Source of the DNA: Streptantibioticus ferralitis
GTDB lineage: Bacteria > Actinomycetota > Actinomycetes > Streptomycetales > Streptomycetaceae
Length of the DNA: 64,000 nucleotides
Direction of reading: 5' to 3'
Assembly: GCF_029223525.1 (NCBI RefSeq)
Contig: NZ_JARHTQ010000003.1
Location: 186,001-250,000 of the forward strand
Part shown: in pieces, positions 15,908 to 23,489 of the stretch
How positions within the stretch are numbered: position 1 is the stretch's first letter
How the letters are laid out: each line of letters begins with the position of its first letter
Made by a program: the position numbers and the translations under genes
The notes under the pieces: generated by a model
What the model was told of the DNA's origin: nothing
The model's database searches: none
What the model saw: the letters and a program-made list of their open reading frames with translations, nothing else

Positions 15908-16239
15908 TTACAACCGGGTCGGCGCTGCCTTCGAAGGCCTCATCCACCGAAGATTCCCGTTCAAGAGGATCTGCGGTGTCCGCCCGGAAGGAGTGCGGCG
16001 GCGCAGCAGTTCCGTTGACACGCGAAGCTGCCGAGAGTGCGGGCGAAGCCTAATAGGGTCGCATCTCCGGTGGCTCTGGTCATCCCGTCACTCACCTGTG
16101 AGATCGGCCCCCGAGGGCCATACAGTGGGTGTCGGGTTGTATACGCTGCGAAGGCCCTGGTTTTCGTCGGCGTCGTCCCGCCGTGAGCGGCTCCGATTGT
16201 GGAGTGGTTGGGCCATGGTTTGGCCGTGGCCAAACGGCA
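15908..16239. other. Right end of island, no gene
   Basis: No convincing frame is present. It contains CCCGTCACTCACC at 16084-16096, an exact inverted copy of 13 bases of the tRNA-His acceptor end, and the 18-bp near-palindrome GTTTGGCCGTGGCCAAAC at 16218-16235 matching the one near the left end. Confidence 0.5.
16218..16235. repeat. 18-bp near-palindrome near right island end
   Basis: GTTTGGCCGTGGCCAAAC differs from the left-end palindrome (9709-9726) only at one central base. It lies 52 bp inside the right att repeat. Confidence 0.6.
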
Positions 16240-16281
16240 GACAGGCCCGTGACCTACGTTTCCGCAGGTCACGGGCCTGTC
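16240..16281 (-). terminator. Terminator of tRNA-His
   Basis: A perfect 16-bp stem (16240-16255 with 16266-16281) and 10-nt loop lie directly downstream of the leftward tRNA-His gene. It was brought in with the island, because the older terminator sits at 9539-9573. Confidence 0.75.
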
Positions 16282-16284
16282 TCA

Positions 16285-16361
16285 TGGGGTGAGTGACGGG
16301 ACTCGAACCCGCGGCATCCTGGACCACAACCAGGTGCTCTACCAGCTGAGCTACACCCACC
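16285..16361 (-). tRNA. tRNA-His (anticodon GTG)
   Basis: On the minus strand a full cloverleaf folds from G1 at 16360 (the extra G-1 typical of tRNA-His is 16361). It has a 7-bp acceptor GTGGGTG/CACTCAC with one wobble pair, a D-arm AGCTCAGCTGGTAGAGC, an anticodon arm CCTGG-TTGTGGT-CCAGG giving GTG, and a T-arm GCGGG-TTCGAGT-CCCGT. C73 is followed by an encoded CCA (16285-16287). It is the integration target of the island to its left; adpA-orn lies upstream of it on the same strand. Confidence 0.97.
16287..16309 (-). repeat. Right attachment repeat inside tRNA-His
   Basis: These 23 bp of the T-arm and acceptor end are identical to 9583-9605. Crossover within them kept the tRNA intact. Confidence 0.9.
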
Positions 16362-16475
16362 ATGACCGGCGCTTGACTGCTTCCCGCACCGGCCGAGAAG
16401 AAGCATACAGGGTTTTGGTGGATGCTTGCGCCAGGCTTTTACGGGGCCTTGAGCGCCGACCTCACCCGGCGGACC

Positions 16476-17114
16476 TCACCGGGCGTCCGCGGCGGACTGT
16501 CCCGGCTGGCTCGGCACGGCGGGCAGCACGTACTTGGCCGCGATCGCCCGCGCGGTGTCCGTGTCCGGTCCGGGGGGCCGCACGAAGACCGCCTCGCGGT
16601 AGTAGCGCAGTTCCGCGATGCTCTCCCGGATGTCGGCCAGCGCGCGGTGGTTGCCGTTCTTCGGCGGGCTGTTGAAGTACGCCCGCGGATACCAGCGCCG
16701 GGACAGCTCCTTGATGGAGGAGACGTCAACGATCCGGTAGTGCAGGTGCTGTTCGAGCTCGGGCATGTCGCGGGCGAGGAAGCCACGGTCGGTGCCGACC
16801 GAGTTCCCGCACAGCGGCGCCTTGCGCGGCTCCGGCACGTAGGCGCGCACATAGTCGAGCACCTGCTTCTCCGCCTCGGCGAGCGTCGTCCCACCGGGCA
16901 GCTCATCGAGCAGGCCGGAGGCGGTGTGCATCTGGCGCACCACCTCCGGCATGGTCTCCAGCGCTTCGGCGGGCGGCCGGATAACGATGTCCACCCCGTC
17001 ACCGAGGATGTTCAGCTCGGAATCGGTGACTAGGGCGGCCACCTCGATCAGCGCGTCATGCCGCAGCGAGAGCCCGGTCATTTCGCAGTCGATCCACACC
17101 ATGCGGTCGTTCAT
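16476..17114 (-). CDS. orn: Oligoribonuclease
   Basis: 212 residues from ATG 17114 (an in-frame GTG at 17123 would add three residues). It is a DEDDh 3'-5' exoribonuclease: WIDCEMTGL holds the first Asp/Glu pair near residues 7-9, a central Asp lies in SVGTDRGFL, and [11 protein letters not shown] carries the closing His and Asp. It degrades two- to five-nucleotide RNA, including pGpG, and so ends cyclic-di-GMP signalling. It starts at the adpA stop codon on the same strand, the arrangement known from other Streptomyces, where loss of orn impairs growth and aerial development. Confidence 0.97.
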   Translation of the reverse strand: MNDRMVWIDCEMTGLSLRHDALIEVAALVTDSELNILGDGVDIVIRPPAEALETMPEVVRQMHTASGLLDELPGGTTLAEAEKQVLDYVRAYVPEPRKAPLCGNSVGTDRGFLARDMPELEQHLHYRIVDVSSIKELSRRWYPRAYFNSPPKNGNHRALADIRESIAELRYYREAVFVRPPGPDTDTARAIAAKYVLPAVPSQPGQSAADAR

Positions 17115-17119
17115 ACGTC

Positions 17120-18622
17120 TCACCCTACGGGGCGATCCCGTTGACCTGGCATAGCCGTGCTACGAGCGGACCCCGGGAGCAGGCCGGGAACGGTTCCGGG
17201 ACGCCCGCCCGGACGTCCGCCGCGATCGCCGCGCAGCCGGGTCAGCCCGGGGGTGCCGGACATCCCGGAGATCTCCGGACCGTCCGCCCGGCCGTGCTGC
17301 TCGGGCATTCTCGCCGCGTACACGTCCGACTCCGGCTTGCCCGGCTCATGCCGTTTGCCGGGTTCGAGCCGTCGGCCGGTCGGCGGCCCGTCCAGCGGCT
17401 GGGGGCCGCGCCGCTGGTGCGGCAGGCCCTCGCTGGGGGCTTCGCCACGTTCCGCGCGTTCTGGCCGGTCCCCGCGGTCCGCCCGCTCGGCGCCGTCCTG
17501 TGGTCTGCGCGCCCGGAACGCCATCCGGTAGGAGGCGGGGGACGACCCCAACTGCCGCCGGAAGTGCCCGCGCAGCGCCACCGGCGAGCGGAACCCGCAC
17601 CGTCCGGCCACCTCGTCCACCGAGTAGTCCGACGTCTCCAGCAGCCGCTGCGCCTGCAGCACCCGCTGGGTGATCAACCACTGCAGCGGAGCGCTGCCGG
17701 TGAGCGAGCGGAACCGGCGGTCGAAGGTACGGCGGCTCATGTAGGCCCGTGCGGCCAGCGTCTCCACGTCGAACTGCTCGTGCAGATGCTCCAGCGCCCA
17801 TGCCACGACCTCGGCCAGCGGGTCCCCGCCGATCTCCTCTGGTAAGGACCTGTCGAGGTACCGCTCCTGGCCTCCGCTGCGCCGGGGCGGTACGACCAGG
17901 CGACGGGCGAGCGCGTTGGCCGCGTCGGCGCCGTGGTCGGTCCGCACCACATGCAGGCACAGATCGATCCCGGCTGCCGTCCCGGCCGAGGTGAGTATGT
18001 CCCCGTCGTCGACGAAGAGCTCGCGCGGGTCGACGTGGACCGACGGATAGCGCTTGGCCAGCGTCGGCGCGTACATCCAGTGCGTGGTGGCCGGGCGGCC
18101 GTCCAGCAGCCCGGCGGCGGCCAGCACGAAGGCGCCGGTGCACAGGCCGATGATCCGTGCCCCCTCCTCGTGCGCCCGGCGCAGCGCGGCCAGCGCCGAG
18201 GCGGGCGGTGGCTGGGAGATCGAGCGCCAGGCGGGGACCACCACGGTCCCGGCCCTGCCCAGCGCGTCCAGCCCGTACGGCGCGGTCAGCTCAAGGCCGC
18301 CGGTGGTGCGCAGCGGGCCGTCCTCGCCCGCGCAGACCAGCAGCCGGTAGCGCGGGACACCGGCGTCCTGCCGGTCGACACCGAAGACCGAGAGCGGAAT
18401 CGAGCTCTCGAAGATCGGGCCGCCGCTGAACATGAGCACGGCGACGACTTCCTTGCGGCGCCGGGCGGAGAGTTTGCGGCCTCCGGTGCCGATGGTGGTG
18501 GCCGTCGTAGTGGTGGTGCTGCCAGTGGTCGCACCACTGGTCGTACCGCAGCAGCTCTGTACCGAGGTGCGGAGGGACGGGGTTGCCTCCGTCGCCGCAC
18601 CGGTCCTGGAGTCCTGGGTCAT
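17120..18622 (-). CDS. adpA: AdpA, AraC/XylS-type pleiotropic developmental regulator
   Basis: 500 residues from ATG 18622, where [13 protein letters not shown] aligns with known AdpA starts; an in-frame GTG at 18670 is the alternative. The N-terminal ThiJ/PfpI/DJ-1-like dimerisation domain ([34 protein letters not shown]) is followed by the two-helix AraC DNA-binding domain ([33 protein letters not shown]). Between them Leu260 is encoded by TTA (17843-17845), so translation should depend on the bldA tRNA. The C-terminal tail of about 125 residues is Arg/Gly/Pro-rich and long for the family. AdpA controls morphological differentiation and secondary metabolism. Confidence 0.97.
   Translation of the reverse strand: MTQDSRTGAATEATPSLRTSVQSCCGTTSGATTGSTTTTTATTIGTGGRKLSARRRKEVVAVLMFSGGPIFESSIPLSVFGVDRQDAGVPRYRLLVCAGEDGPLRTTGGLELTAPYGLDALGRAGTVVVPAWRSISQPPPASALAALRRAHEEGARIIGLCTGAFVLAAAGLLDGRPATTHWMYAPTLAKRYPSVHVDPRELFVDDGDILTSAGTAAGIDLCLHVVRTDHGADAANALARRLVVPPRRSGGQERYLDRSLPEEIGGDPLAEVVAWALEHLHEQFDVETLAARAYMSRRTFDRRFRSLTGSAPLQWLITQRVLQAQRLLETSDYSVDEVAGRCGFRSPVALRGHFRRQLGSSPASYRMAFRARRPQDGAERADRGDRPERAERGEAPSEGLPHQRRGPQPLDGPPTGRRLEPGKRHEPGKPESDVYAARMPEQHGRADGPEISGMSGTPGLTRLRGDRGGRPGGRPGTVPGLLPGSARSTAMPGQRDRPVG
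17843..17845 (-). promoter_or_regulatory. Rare TTA codon in adpA (bldA control point)
   Basis: The codon for Leu260 in the linker between the two AdpA domains reads TTA on the minus strand, the conserved position in Streptomyces. Only the bldA tRNA-Leu(UAA) decodes it. Confidence 0.95.
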
Positions 18623-19505
18623 GGCGGATGAGCCCCCCTCGGTCGACGCAACGTCCTTTCGGTACTGCACGTTTCCCCCGCCGTGTTACCCAAGATCGAA
18701 TCTACTGTGTGTTCGCTCGGGATGCGGTGACAAGTTCACCATCCGGCACTAAGTCGACAAGACAACTTGGCGCGAAGCATTCGATCACGAAGCGTTCCAC
18801 TCACCGGCTCCGCTGGGAAGTGCGCCTCGGTTATGCCCCCCGGTAACACACCGGCCTGACGGTGTCCGTGCGTCCCCCGCCGTGACGTTTCCGCTGGTGG
18901 TAAGGGTGTTGGAAGCGGACGTTCCGGACGCCCGTATCCCACAGAAAAGTTGGCCGAAAACAATCGCGGAAATGACCGCAGCACCGGGCCAACGCGCCGT
19001 CGCGCGCCCTCATTTACACCTCGCGCCGCTCTGCACACGGGGCGCCGCCCTGGTTGCCGGTAGCGCGGGGCACCGGTGGTGACGGTCTTCGGTACGGCTC
19101 GTCGAGGGCATTCCCGGCAGCGGGTGATGGTGGCGGGGTGCTCAGGTGGCGGGTTGTTGAGCGGCAAACGGATTCCGCATCGAAGTGCAACCGGCCGTCC
19201 GGTTTTCAGCCGCCCGAGGCGGGTCGTCGGACACCGGTTCGGGCCGTCGGCGACCCACGCGGGTAACCGGAGCGGCATGGGGCGTTGCGCTTCCCGCCGG
19301 GCTCCGGCATTCTCCTGGAAACTCCGGGTACTAAGACCCACGGCGGGACGTCCAGCGGATCTGTGCAGGGACGCGCCGCCGCCGTACTCTGGAGGCAGCG
19401 GGAGGGCAACGCCCTTACCGGCCAATGTGGCCGATCCCGCGGTCACCGCTGTCCGTGTCCGCTCCAGCGGCGCCCTACCGCGTCGCCTTCGCCGAAAAAC
19501 CCATC
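18623..19505. promoter_or_regulatory. Long regulatory region upstream of adpA
   Basis: About 880 bp without a convincing gene separate adpA from the divergent stress-protein gene. Candidate sites are a BldD-like palindrome GGTGACAAGTTCACC (18726-18740), an inverted repeat ACACCG-6-CGGTGT (18848-18865) that resembles half of a gamma-butyrolactone receptor box, and two 9/10 matches to the AdpA consensus TGGCSNGWWY (18768-18777 and 19147-19156). A long leader with many regulator sites is typical of adpA. Confidence 0.5.
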
Positions 19506-20027
19506 ATGGCCGGTTACGAGCACCACGACCCCGCCGACGGCAAACCGCTCGCCGACTCGACGGCGAAACCCGAGGCGGCAGCGCAGGCGCGCCATTCTTG
19601 CGACCCGGCCTTCCGGCACGGTGTGGTCGTCGGCTTCGACGGCTCGGTCTCCAGCGAGCGGGCCCTTGCCTATGCGATCGGCATGGCCCGGCGGCTGCAC
19701 TCCGGATTGATCATCGTCCATGTGGCCAACCGGCTGCCCGCCACCGTGTGGGCCGGTTGCGAGCCGCCGGTCTTCGTGGACGTCCCGGACCACCGCACCG
19801 AGGTGCTCGGCCTGGAACTGGCCTGCGCCGACTACCTGTCCGAGGTGTCGTGGATCCTGGTCGAGCGGGGCGGTGACATCTGCCACGAGTTGGAGGAGGT
19901 CGGCCGGGAGTACTCGGCCGACGCCATCGTCGTGGGCAGCACCCACGGGGTGATCGGCAAGATCTTCGGGTCGGTGGCCGGCCGCCTGGCGCGCCGTGCG
20001 CAGCGGCCGGTCATCGTGATCCCCTAG
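19506..20027 (+). CDS. Universal stress protein (UspA family)
   Basis: 173 residues from ATG 19506, the first start that makes sense with the domain; the frame is open further upstream. After a polar 35-residue extension a single Usp domain starts (VVVGFDGSVSSERALAYAI) and ends with the ATP-binding signature GSTHGVIGKIFGSVAG plus RAQRPVIVIP. The Asp of GFDGS and the glycine/serine loop are intact, suggesting an ATP-binding member. Its role is probably stress or dormancy; the regulator is unknown. It is divergent from adpA and convergent with glmS. Confidence 0.9.
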   Translation: MAGYEHHDPADGKPLADSTAKPEAAAQARHSCDPAFRHGVVVGFDGSVSSERALAYAIGMARRLHSGLIIVHVANRLPATVWAGCEPPVFVDVPDHRTEVLGLELACADYLSEVSWILVERGGDICHELEEVGREYSADAIVVGSTHGVIGKIFGSVAGRLARRAQRPVIVIP

Positions 20028-20042
20028 ATAAAACGTTTTATC
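20027..20042. terminator. AT-rich palindrome between convergent usp and glmS genes
   Basis: GATAAAACGTTTTATC is a perfect 16-bp palindrome that starts in the usp stop codon and ends 13 bp before the glmS stop. Its AT content is very unusual here. It may serve as a bidirectional terminator; a protein-binding role cannot be excluded. Confidence 0.5.
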
Positions 20043-20055
20043 TGACCGTGGCCGA

Positions 20056-21870
20056 CTACTCGACGGTCACCGACTTCGCCAGGTTCCGCGGCTTGTCGAT
20101 GTCCCGGCCGAGCGCCAACGCGGCGTGGTACGCCAGGAGTTGCAGCGGGATGCCGAGCAGGATCGGGTCCAACTCCGGCTCGTTGCGCGGCACGACGATG
20201 GTGTGGTCCGCGACATCCTGCGGCTGGTGGCCCACCGCGAGGATGCGGCCGCTGCGGGCCTTGATCTCCTCCAGCGTGGCGCGGTTCTTCTCCAGCAGTT
20301 CGTCGTCCGGCACGATCGCCACCGACGGCACCTCGGGCTCGATGAGCGCCAGCGGGCCGTGCTTCAACTCCGAGGCGGGGTAGGCCTCCGCGTGGACGTA
20401 GGAGACCTCCTTGAGCTTCAGGGATGCCTCACGGGCCACCGGGTAGCCCCGCACCCGGCCGACGAACATCATGCTCCTGGCGTTGGCGTAGGCTCCGGCG
20501 AGCTTCTCGATCTCCTCCTCGCCGCGCAGGATCTCCGCGATCTGCTCGGGCAGCCTGCGCAGACCCGCGATGATCCGCTTCCCGTCGGCGACCGAAAGAT
20601 CGCGCACCCGGCCGAGGTGCAGCGCCAGCAGCGCGAAGGCGACCGCGGTGTTGGTGAAGCACTTGGTGGACACCACGCAGACCTCGGGACCGGCGTGTAC
20701 GTAGACCCCGCCGTCCGTCTCGCGGGCGATCGCGCTGCCGACCACGTTGACCACGCCGAGGACCCGGGCGCCCTTGCGCTTGAGCTCCTGTACGGCGGCC
20801 AGCGTGTCGTAGGTCTCGCCGGACTGGCTGACCGCGATGTACAGCGTGTCCGGGTCGACGACCGCGTTGCGGTACCGGAACTCACTGGCGGGCTCGGCGT
20901 CCGCCGGGATCCGGGCCAGCTCCTCGATCAACTGGGCGCCGATCTGGCCCGCGTGGTACGCCGAACCGCAGCCGAGGATCTTCACCCGGCGCACTGCGCG
21001 CGCCTCGCGGGCGTCGATGCCCAGGCCGCCGAGGTGCACGGTGGCGAACCGGTCGTCGATCCGGCCGCGCAGCACCCGGTCCACGGCGTCCGCCTGCTCG
21101 CAGATCTCCTTGTGCATGTACGTGTCGTGGCCGTCCATGTCGTAGCTCTCGGCCTCCCACTCGATGGTGGTCGGCGAGGCGGCGGTACGGCTGCCCTCGG
21201 TGGTGTACGTGCGGTACTCACCGGCCTTCAGGGTGGCCATCTCGCCGTCGTCGAGGGTGACGACCTGGCGGGTGTGCCGGACCAGGGCGGCGACGTCGGA
21301 GGCGACGAACATCTCGTTCTCGCCGATGCCGAGCACCACCGGCGAGCCGTTGCGGGCGACCACTATGCGGTCCTGGAAGTCGGCGTGCAGCACCGCGATG
21401 CCGTAGGTGCCCTCGACACGCGACAGCGCCTCCTGGACCCTGGCCTCCAGCGTCTCGGCGGCGGAGCGGCCGATGAGATGGGCCAGCACCTCGGAGTCGG
21501 TCTCGGAGGTGAACTCCACACCGTCCGCGACGAGTTTGGCGCGGAGTTCGGCCGCGTTGTCGATGATGCCGTTGTGGACGATGGCGACCTGGCCCGCTGC
21601 GTCCAGGTGGGGATGTGCGTTGTCGTCGCTGGGCGCACCATGGGTCGCCCAACGGGTGTGGGCGATACCGGTGGTTCCGCTGAATCGCTTCGGTACCCGG
21701 GATTCCAGTTCGCGTACCCGGCCCTTGGCCTTGACGGTCTTCAGTCCCCCCGACTTGCCGCTGATCACGACGCCCGCCGAGTCGTAGCCGCGGTACTCCA
21801 GTCGCTGCAGCCCCTCCAGCAGCAGCGGAGCAGCGTCACGTTTACCGATATATCCGACGATCCCGCACAT
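20056..21870 (-). CDS. glmS: Glutamine--fructose-6-phosphate aminotransferase
   Basis: 604 residues, start ATG 21870. The N-terminal nucleophile glutaminase domain has Cys2 (MCGIVGYIG), TRWATHG and HNGIIDN. Two SIS isomerase domains follow (GCGSAYHAGQ; SQSGETYDTL; STKCFTNT), ending with the typical DKPRNLAKSVTVE. It makes glucosamine-6-phosphate from fructose-6-phosphate and glutamine for peptidoglycan synthesis. No glmS ribozyme is visible in the 60-bp upstream gap. Streptomyces often carry a second glmS; this one sits next to adpA-usp as in the S. coelicolor core. Confidence 0.97.
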   Translation of the reverse strand: MCGIVGYIGKRDAAPLLLEGLQRLEYRGYDSAGVVISGKSGGLKTVKAKGRVRELESRVPKRFSGTTGIAHTRWATHGAPSDDNAHPHLDAAGQVAIVHNGIIDNAAELRAKLVADGVEFTSETDSEVLAHLIGRSAAETLEARVQEALSRVEGTYGIAVLHADFQDRIVVARNGSPVVLGIGENEMFVASDVAALVRHTRQVVTLDDGEMATLKAGEYRTYTTEGSRTAASPTTIEWEAESYDMDGHDTYMHKEICEQADAVDRVLRGRIDDRFATVHLGGLGIDAREARAVRRVKILGCGSAYHAGQIGAQLIEELARIPADAEPASEFRYRNAVVDPDTLYIAVSQSGETYDTLAAVQELKRKGARVLGVVNVVGSAIARETDGGVYVHAGPEVCVVSTKCFTNTAVAFALLALHLGRVRDLSVADGKRIIAGLRRLPEQIAEILRGEEEIEKLAGAYANARSMMFVGRVRGYPVAREASLKLKEVSYVHAEAYPASELKHGPLALIEPEVPSVAIVPDDELLEKNRATLEEIKARSGRILAVGHQPQDVADHTIVVPRNEPELDPILLGIPLQLLAYHAALALGRDIDKPRNLAKSVTVE

Positions 21871-21929
21871 GGATGCCGTCCCTCCCTGGTGTCGCCTGGT
21901 GCCCGTGGGGCGTGTGATGTGTGTGGTGC

Positions 21930-22205
21930 TCAGCCGTAGACGATGCGGCGCAGCTGGCGCAGCGAGAACTCCGGCGGAGCCACCGCGCGGTGCGGCAGCT
22001 CCTCGGTGATCCGTTCGAAGATCTCCGCGTTCGCCAGGCCCTTGGCCTGCAGTTCCCGGTGGCGCCGGCGCACGTAGTCCTCCGCCGACTCGTCGAAGTA
22101 CGCCAGCACGTCGAGTACCACCCGGGCGGCCTCTCCGCGTTGCAGCGTCGTGGTCCGCACCAGGTGGTCTACGAGATCCTCGTGGGCAGTCCGGCGTTCG
22201 AGCAC
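21930..22205 (-). CDS. Conserved hypothetical protein upstream of glmS
   Basis: 91 residues if started at GTG 22205 (CAGGA 8 nt upstream); the frame also has ATG 22244, but its ribosome site is too close. The sequence is helical and charged (AHEDLVDHLVRTTTLQRGEA; VLAYFDESAEDYVRRRHREL; NAEIFERITEELPHRAVAPP; LRQLRRIVYG). I do not recognise a named domain; related small proteins occur beside glmS in Streptomyces. The same strand and a 59-bp gap suggest co-transcription with glmS. A 20-bp palindrome lies directly upstream. Confidence 0.7.
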   Translation of the reverse strand: MLERRTAHEDLVDHLVRTTTLQRGEAARVVLDVLAYFDESAEDYVRRRHRELQAKGLANAEIFERITEELPHRAVAPPEFSLRQLRRIVYG

Positions 22206-22245
22206 CGGACGATCCTGCGGGAGGGAGGGCCCGCAGTGCAACATT

Positions 22246-22277
22246 CCTGCCCGATATCGGGCAGGGGGCGCCCGATA
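22246..22277. promoter_or_regulatory. 20-bp perfect palindrome with a third half-site
   Basis: CCTGCCCGATATCGGGCAGG (22246-22265) is followed by another GCCCGATA at 22270-22277, so TATCGGGC-7-GCCCGATA forms a second inverted pair. It sits 41 bp upstream of the start of the small gene before glmS and is a strong operator candidate. The cognate regulator is unknown. Confidence 0.6.
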
Positions 22278-22317
22278 TTGAGGTTGCGTGGGGTGCGTGC
22301 TGGGAGTTTGTCCTGAT

Positions 22318-23484
22318 TTACGCGGTGAGCCCCAGCTCGCGGGCGATCAGCATGCGCTGGACCTCGCTCGTCCCCTCGCCGATCTCCAGGATCTTGGAGT
22401 CCCGCCAGAACCGGGCCACCGGGTACTCGTTCATGAAGCCGTATCCGCCGTGGATCTGGGTGGCCTCGCGGGCGTTGGTCACCGCGATCTCCGAGGAGTA
22501 GAGCTTGGCGAGCGCCGCCTCCTTCTTGAACGGCTCGCCGTGCAGCAGCCGGGATGCCGCGTCCCGCCAGGCAAGCCGGGCGGTGTGGGTGCGCATCTCC
22601 ATATCGGCCAGCTTGAACTGGATCGCCTGGTTGGCGCCGATGGGCCTGCCGAACGCCTGCCGGGTCTTGGCGTAGGACACCGACTCGTCGACGCAGCCCT
22701 GGGCGAGCCCGGTGGCCAGCGCCGAGATGGCGATCCGTCCTTCGTCCAGGATCCGCAGGAACTGGGCGTAGCCGCGGCTGATCTCGCCCAGCAGGTTGGC
22801 CGCCGGAACCCGGCAGTCGGCGAAGGACAGCTCGCGGGTGTCCGAGGCGTTCCAGCCGACCTTGGAGTACGGCGCCGCGACGGTGAAGCCCTGGGTGCCG
22901 GACGGCACGATGATCGAGGAGATCTCCGGACGGCCGTCCGCCGAGCGCCCGGTGACGGCGGTGACCGTGACCAGTCCCGTGATGTCCGTACCGGAGTTGG
23001 TGATGAAGCACTTGGTGCCGTTGATCACCCACTCGTTGGTGGCCTCGTCCAGGCGCGCGGTGGTGCGTGTGCCGCCCGCGTCGGAACCGCAGTCCGGCTC
23101 GGTGAGCCCGAAGGCGCCGAGCAGCTCACCGGAGCACAGCCGGGGCAGCCACTCACGCTTCTGCTCCTCGGTGCCGAACCGGAAGATCGGCATCGCACCC
23201 AGCGATACCCCGGCCTCCAGGGTGATCGCCACCGATGAGTCGACCCGGGCCAGCTCCTCAAGCGCCAGGCACAGCGCGAAGTAGTCGCCGCCCATGCCCC
23301 CGTACTCCTCGGGGAACGGCAGCCCGAACAGTCCCATGCGTCCCATCTCGCGCACGATCTCGTACGGGAACTCATGGTGTTCGTAGAACTCCCCGATCTT
23401 GGGGGCGATCACATCGTGGGCGAACTGCTCGACGGTGCGCCGGAGTTCCTCGTATTCGGCGGGTAGCCGGTGGTCGATCGTCAT
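22318..23484 (-). CDS. acdH: Acyl-CoA dehydrogenase (AcdH-like)
   Basis: 388 residues; ATG 23484 with AAGGAG 8 nt upstream decides the start. Standard ACAD signatures: GLTEPDCGSDAGG, FITNSG, QAFGRPIGANQAIQFKLADM and QIHGGYGFMNEYPVARFWRD. The catalytic Glu is probably the one in EIGEGTSEVQ (the MCAD/SCAD position), not the IVD-type Glu. It is last in the operon accD-accA-hmgL-acdH, so it should oxidise a branched short acyl-CoA such as isovaleryl-CoA. In S. coelicolor the equivalent gene is AcdH of branched-chain amino acid catabolism; the substrate here is inferred from context. Confidence 0.9.
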   Translation of the reverse strand: MTIDHRLPAEYEELRRTVEQFAHDVIAPKIGEFYEHHEFPYEIVREMGRMGLFGLPFPEEYGGMGGDYFALCLALEELARVDSSVAITLEAGVSLGAMPIFRFGTEEQKREWLPRLCSGELLGAFGLTEPDCGSDAGGTRTTARLDEATNEWVINGTKCFITNSGTDITGLVTVTAVTGRSADGRPEISSIIVPSGTQGFTVAAPYSKVGWNASDTRELSFADCRVPAANLLGEISRGYAQFLRILDEGRIAISALATGLAQGCVDESVSYAKTRQAFGRPIGANQAIQFKLADMEMRTHTARLAWRDAASRLLHGEPFKKEAALAKLYSSEIAVTNAREATQIHGGYGFMNEYPVARFWRDSKILEIGEGTSEVQRMLIARELGLTA

Positions 23485-23489
23485 GGAGT

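Larger units (their letters stand above)
9583..16309. mobile_element. Decayed integrative element inserted at tRNA-His
   Basis: The 6.7-kb segment lies between two 23-bp copies of the tRNA-His 3' end. It contains an excisionase-like gene, a tyrosine integrase that has lost its N-terminal half, an ISAs1-type transposase fragment, an intact MmyB-like regulator/SDR pair, a hypothetical gene, a frameshifted secreted protein and fragments of glyoxalase, serine dehydratase and GT87 genes. No replication, transfer or conjugation genes of the usual Streptomyces AICE type (FtsK-like tra, rep) are present. The element therefore appears immobilised. Near-identical 18-bp palindromes lie just inside both ends (9709-9726 and 16218-16235). 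Confidence 0.8.

Noticed and set aside
18736-19446. 236-codon minus-strand frame upstream of adpA
   Set aside because: It has no ribosome site or family match and lies in the expected adpA regulatory region.
21871-21929. glmS ribozyme or riboswitch
   Set aside because: The upstream gap is too short and has no ribozyme-like structure; such ribozymes are found in Firmicutes.
20125-21939. 604-codon plus-strand frame
   Set aside because: It lies exactly opposite glmS and mirrors its codon bias; typical GC-driven shadow frame.
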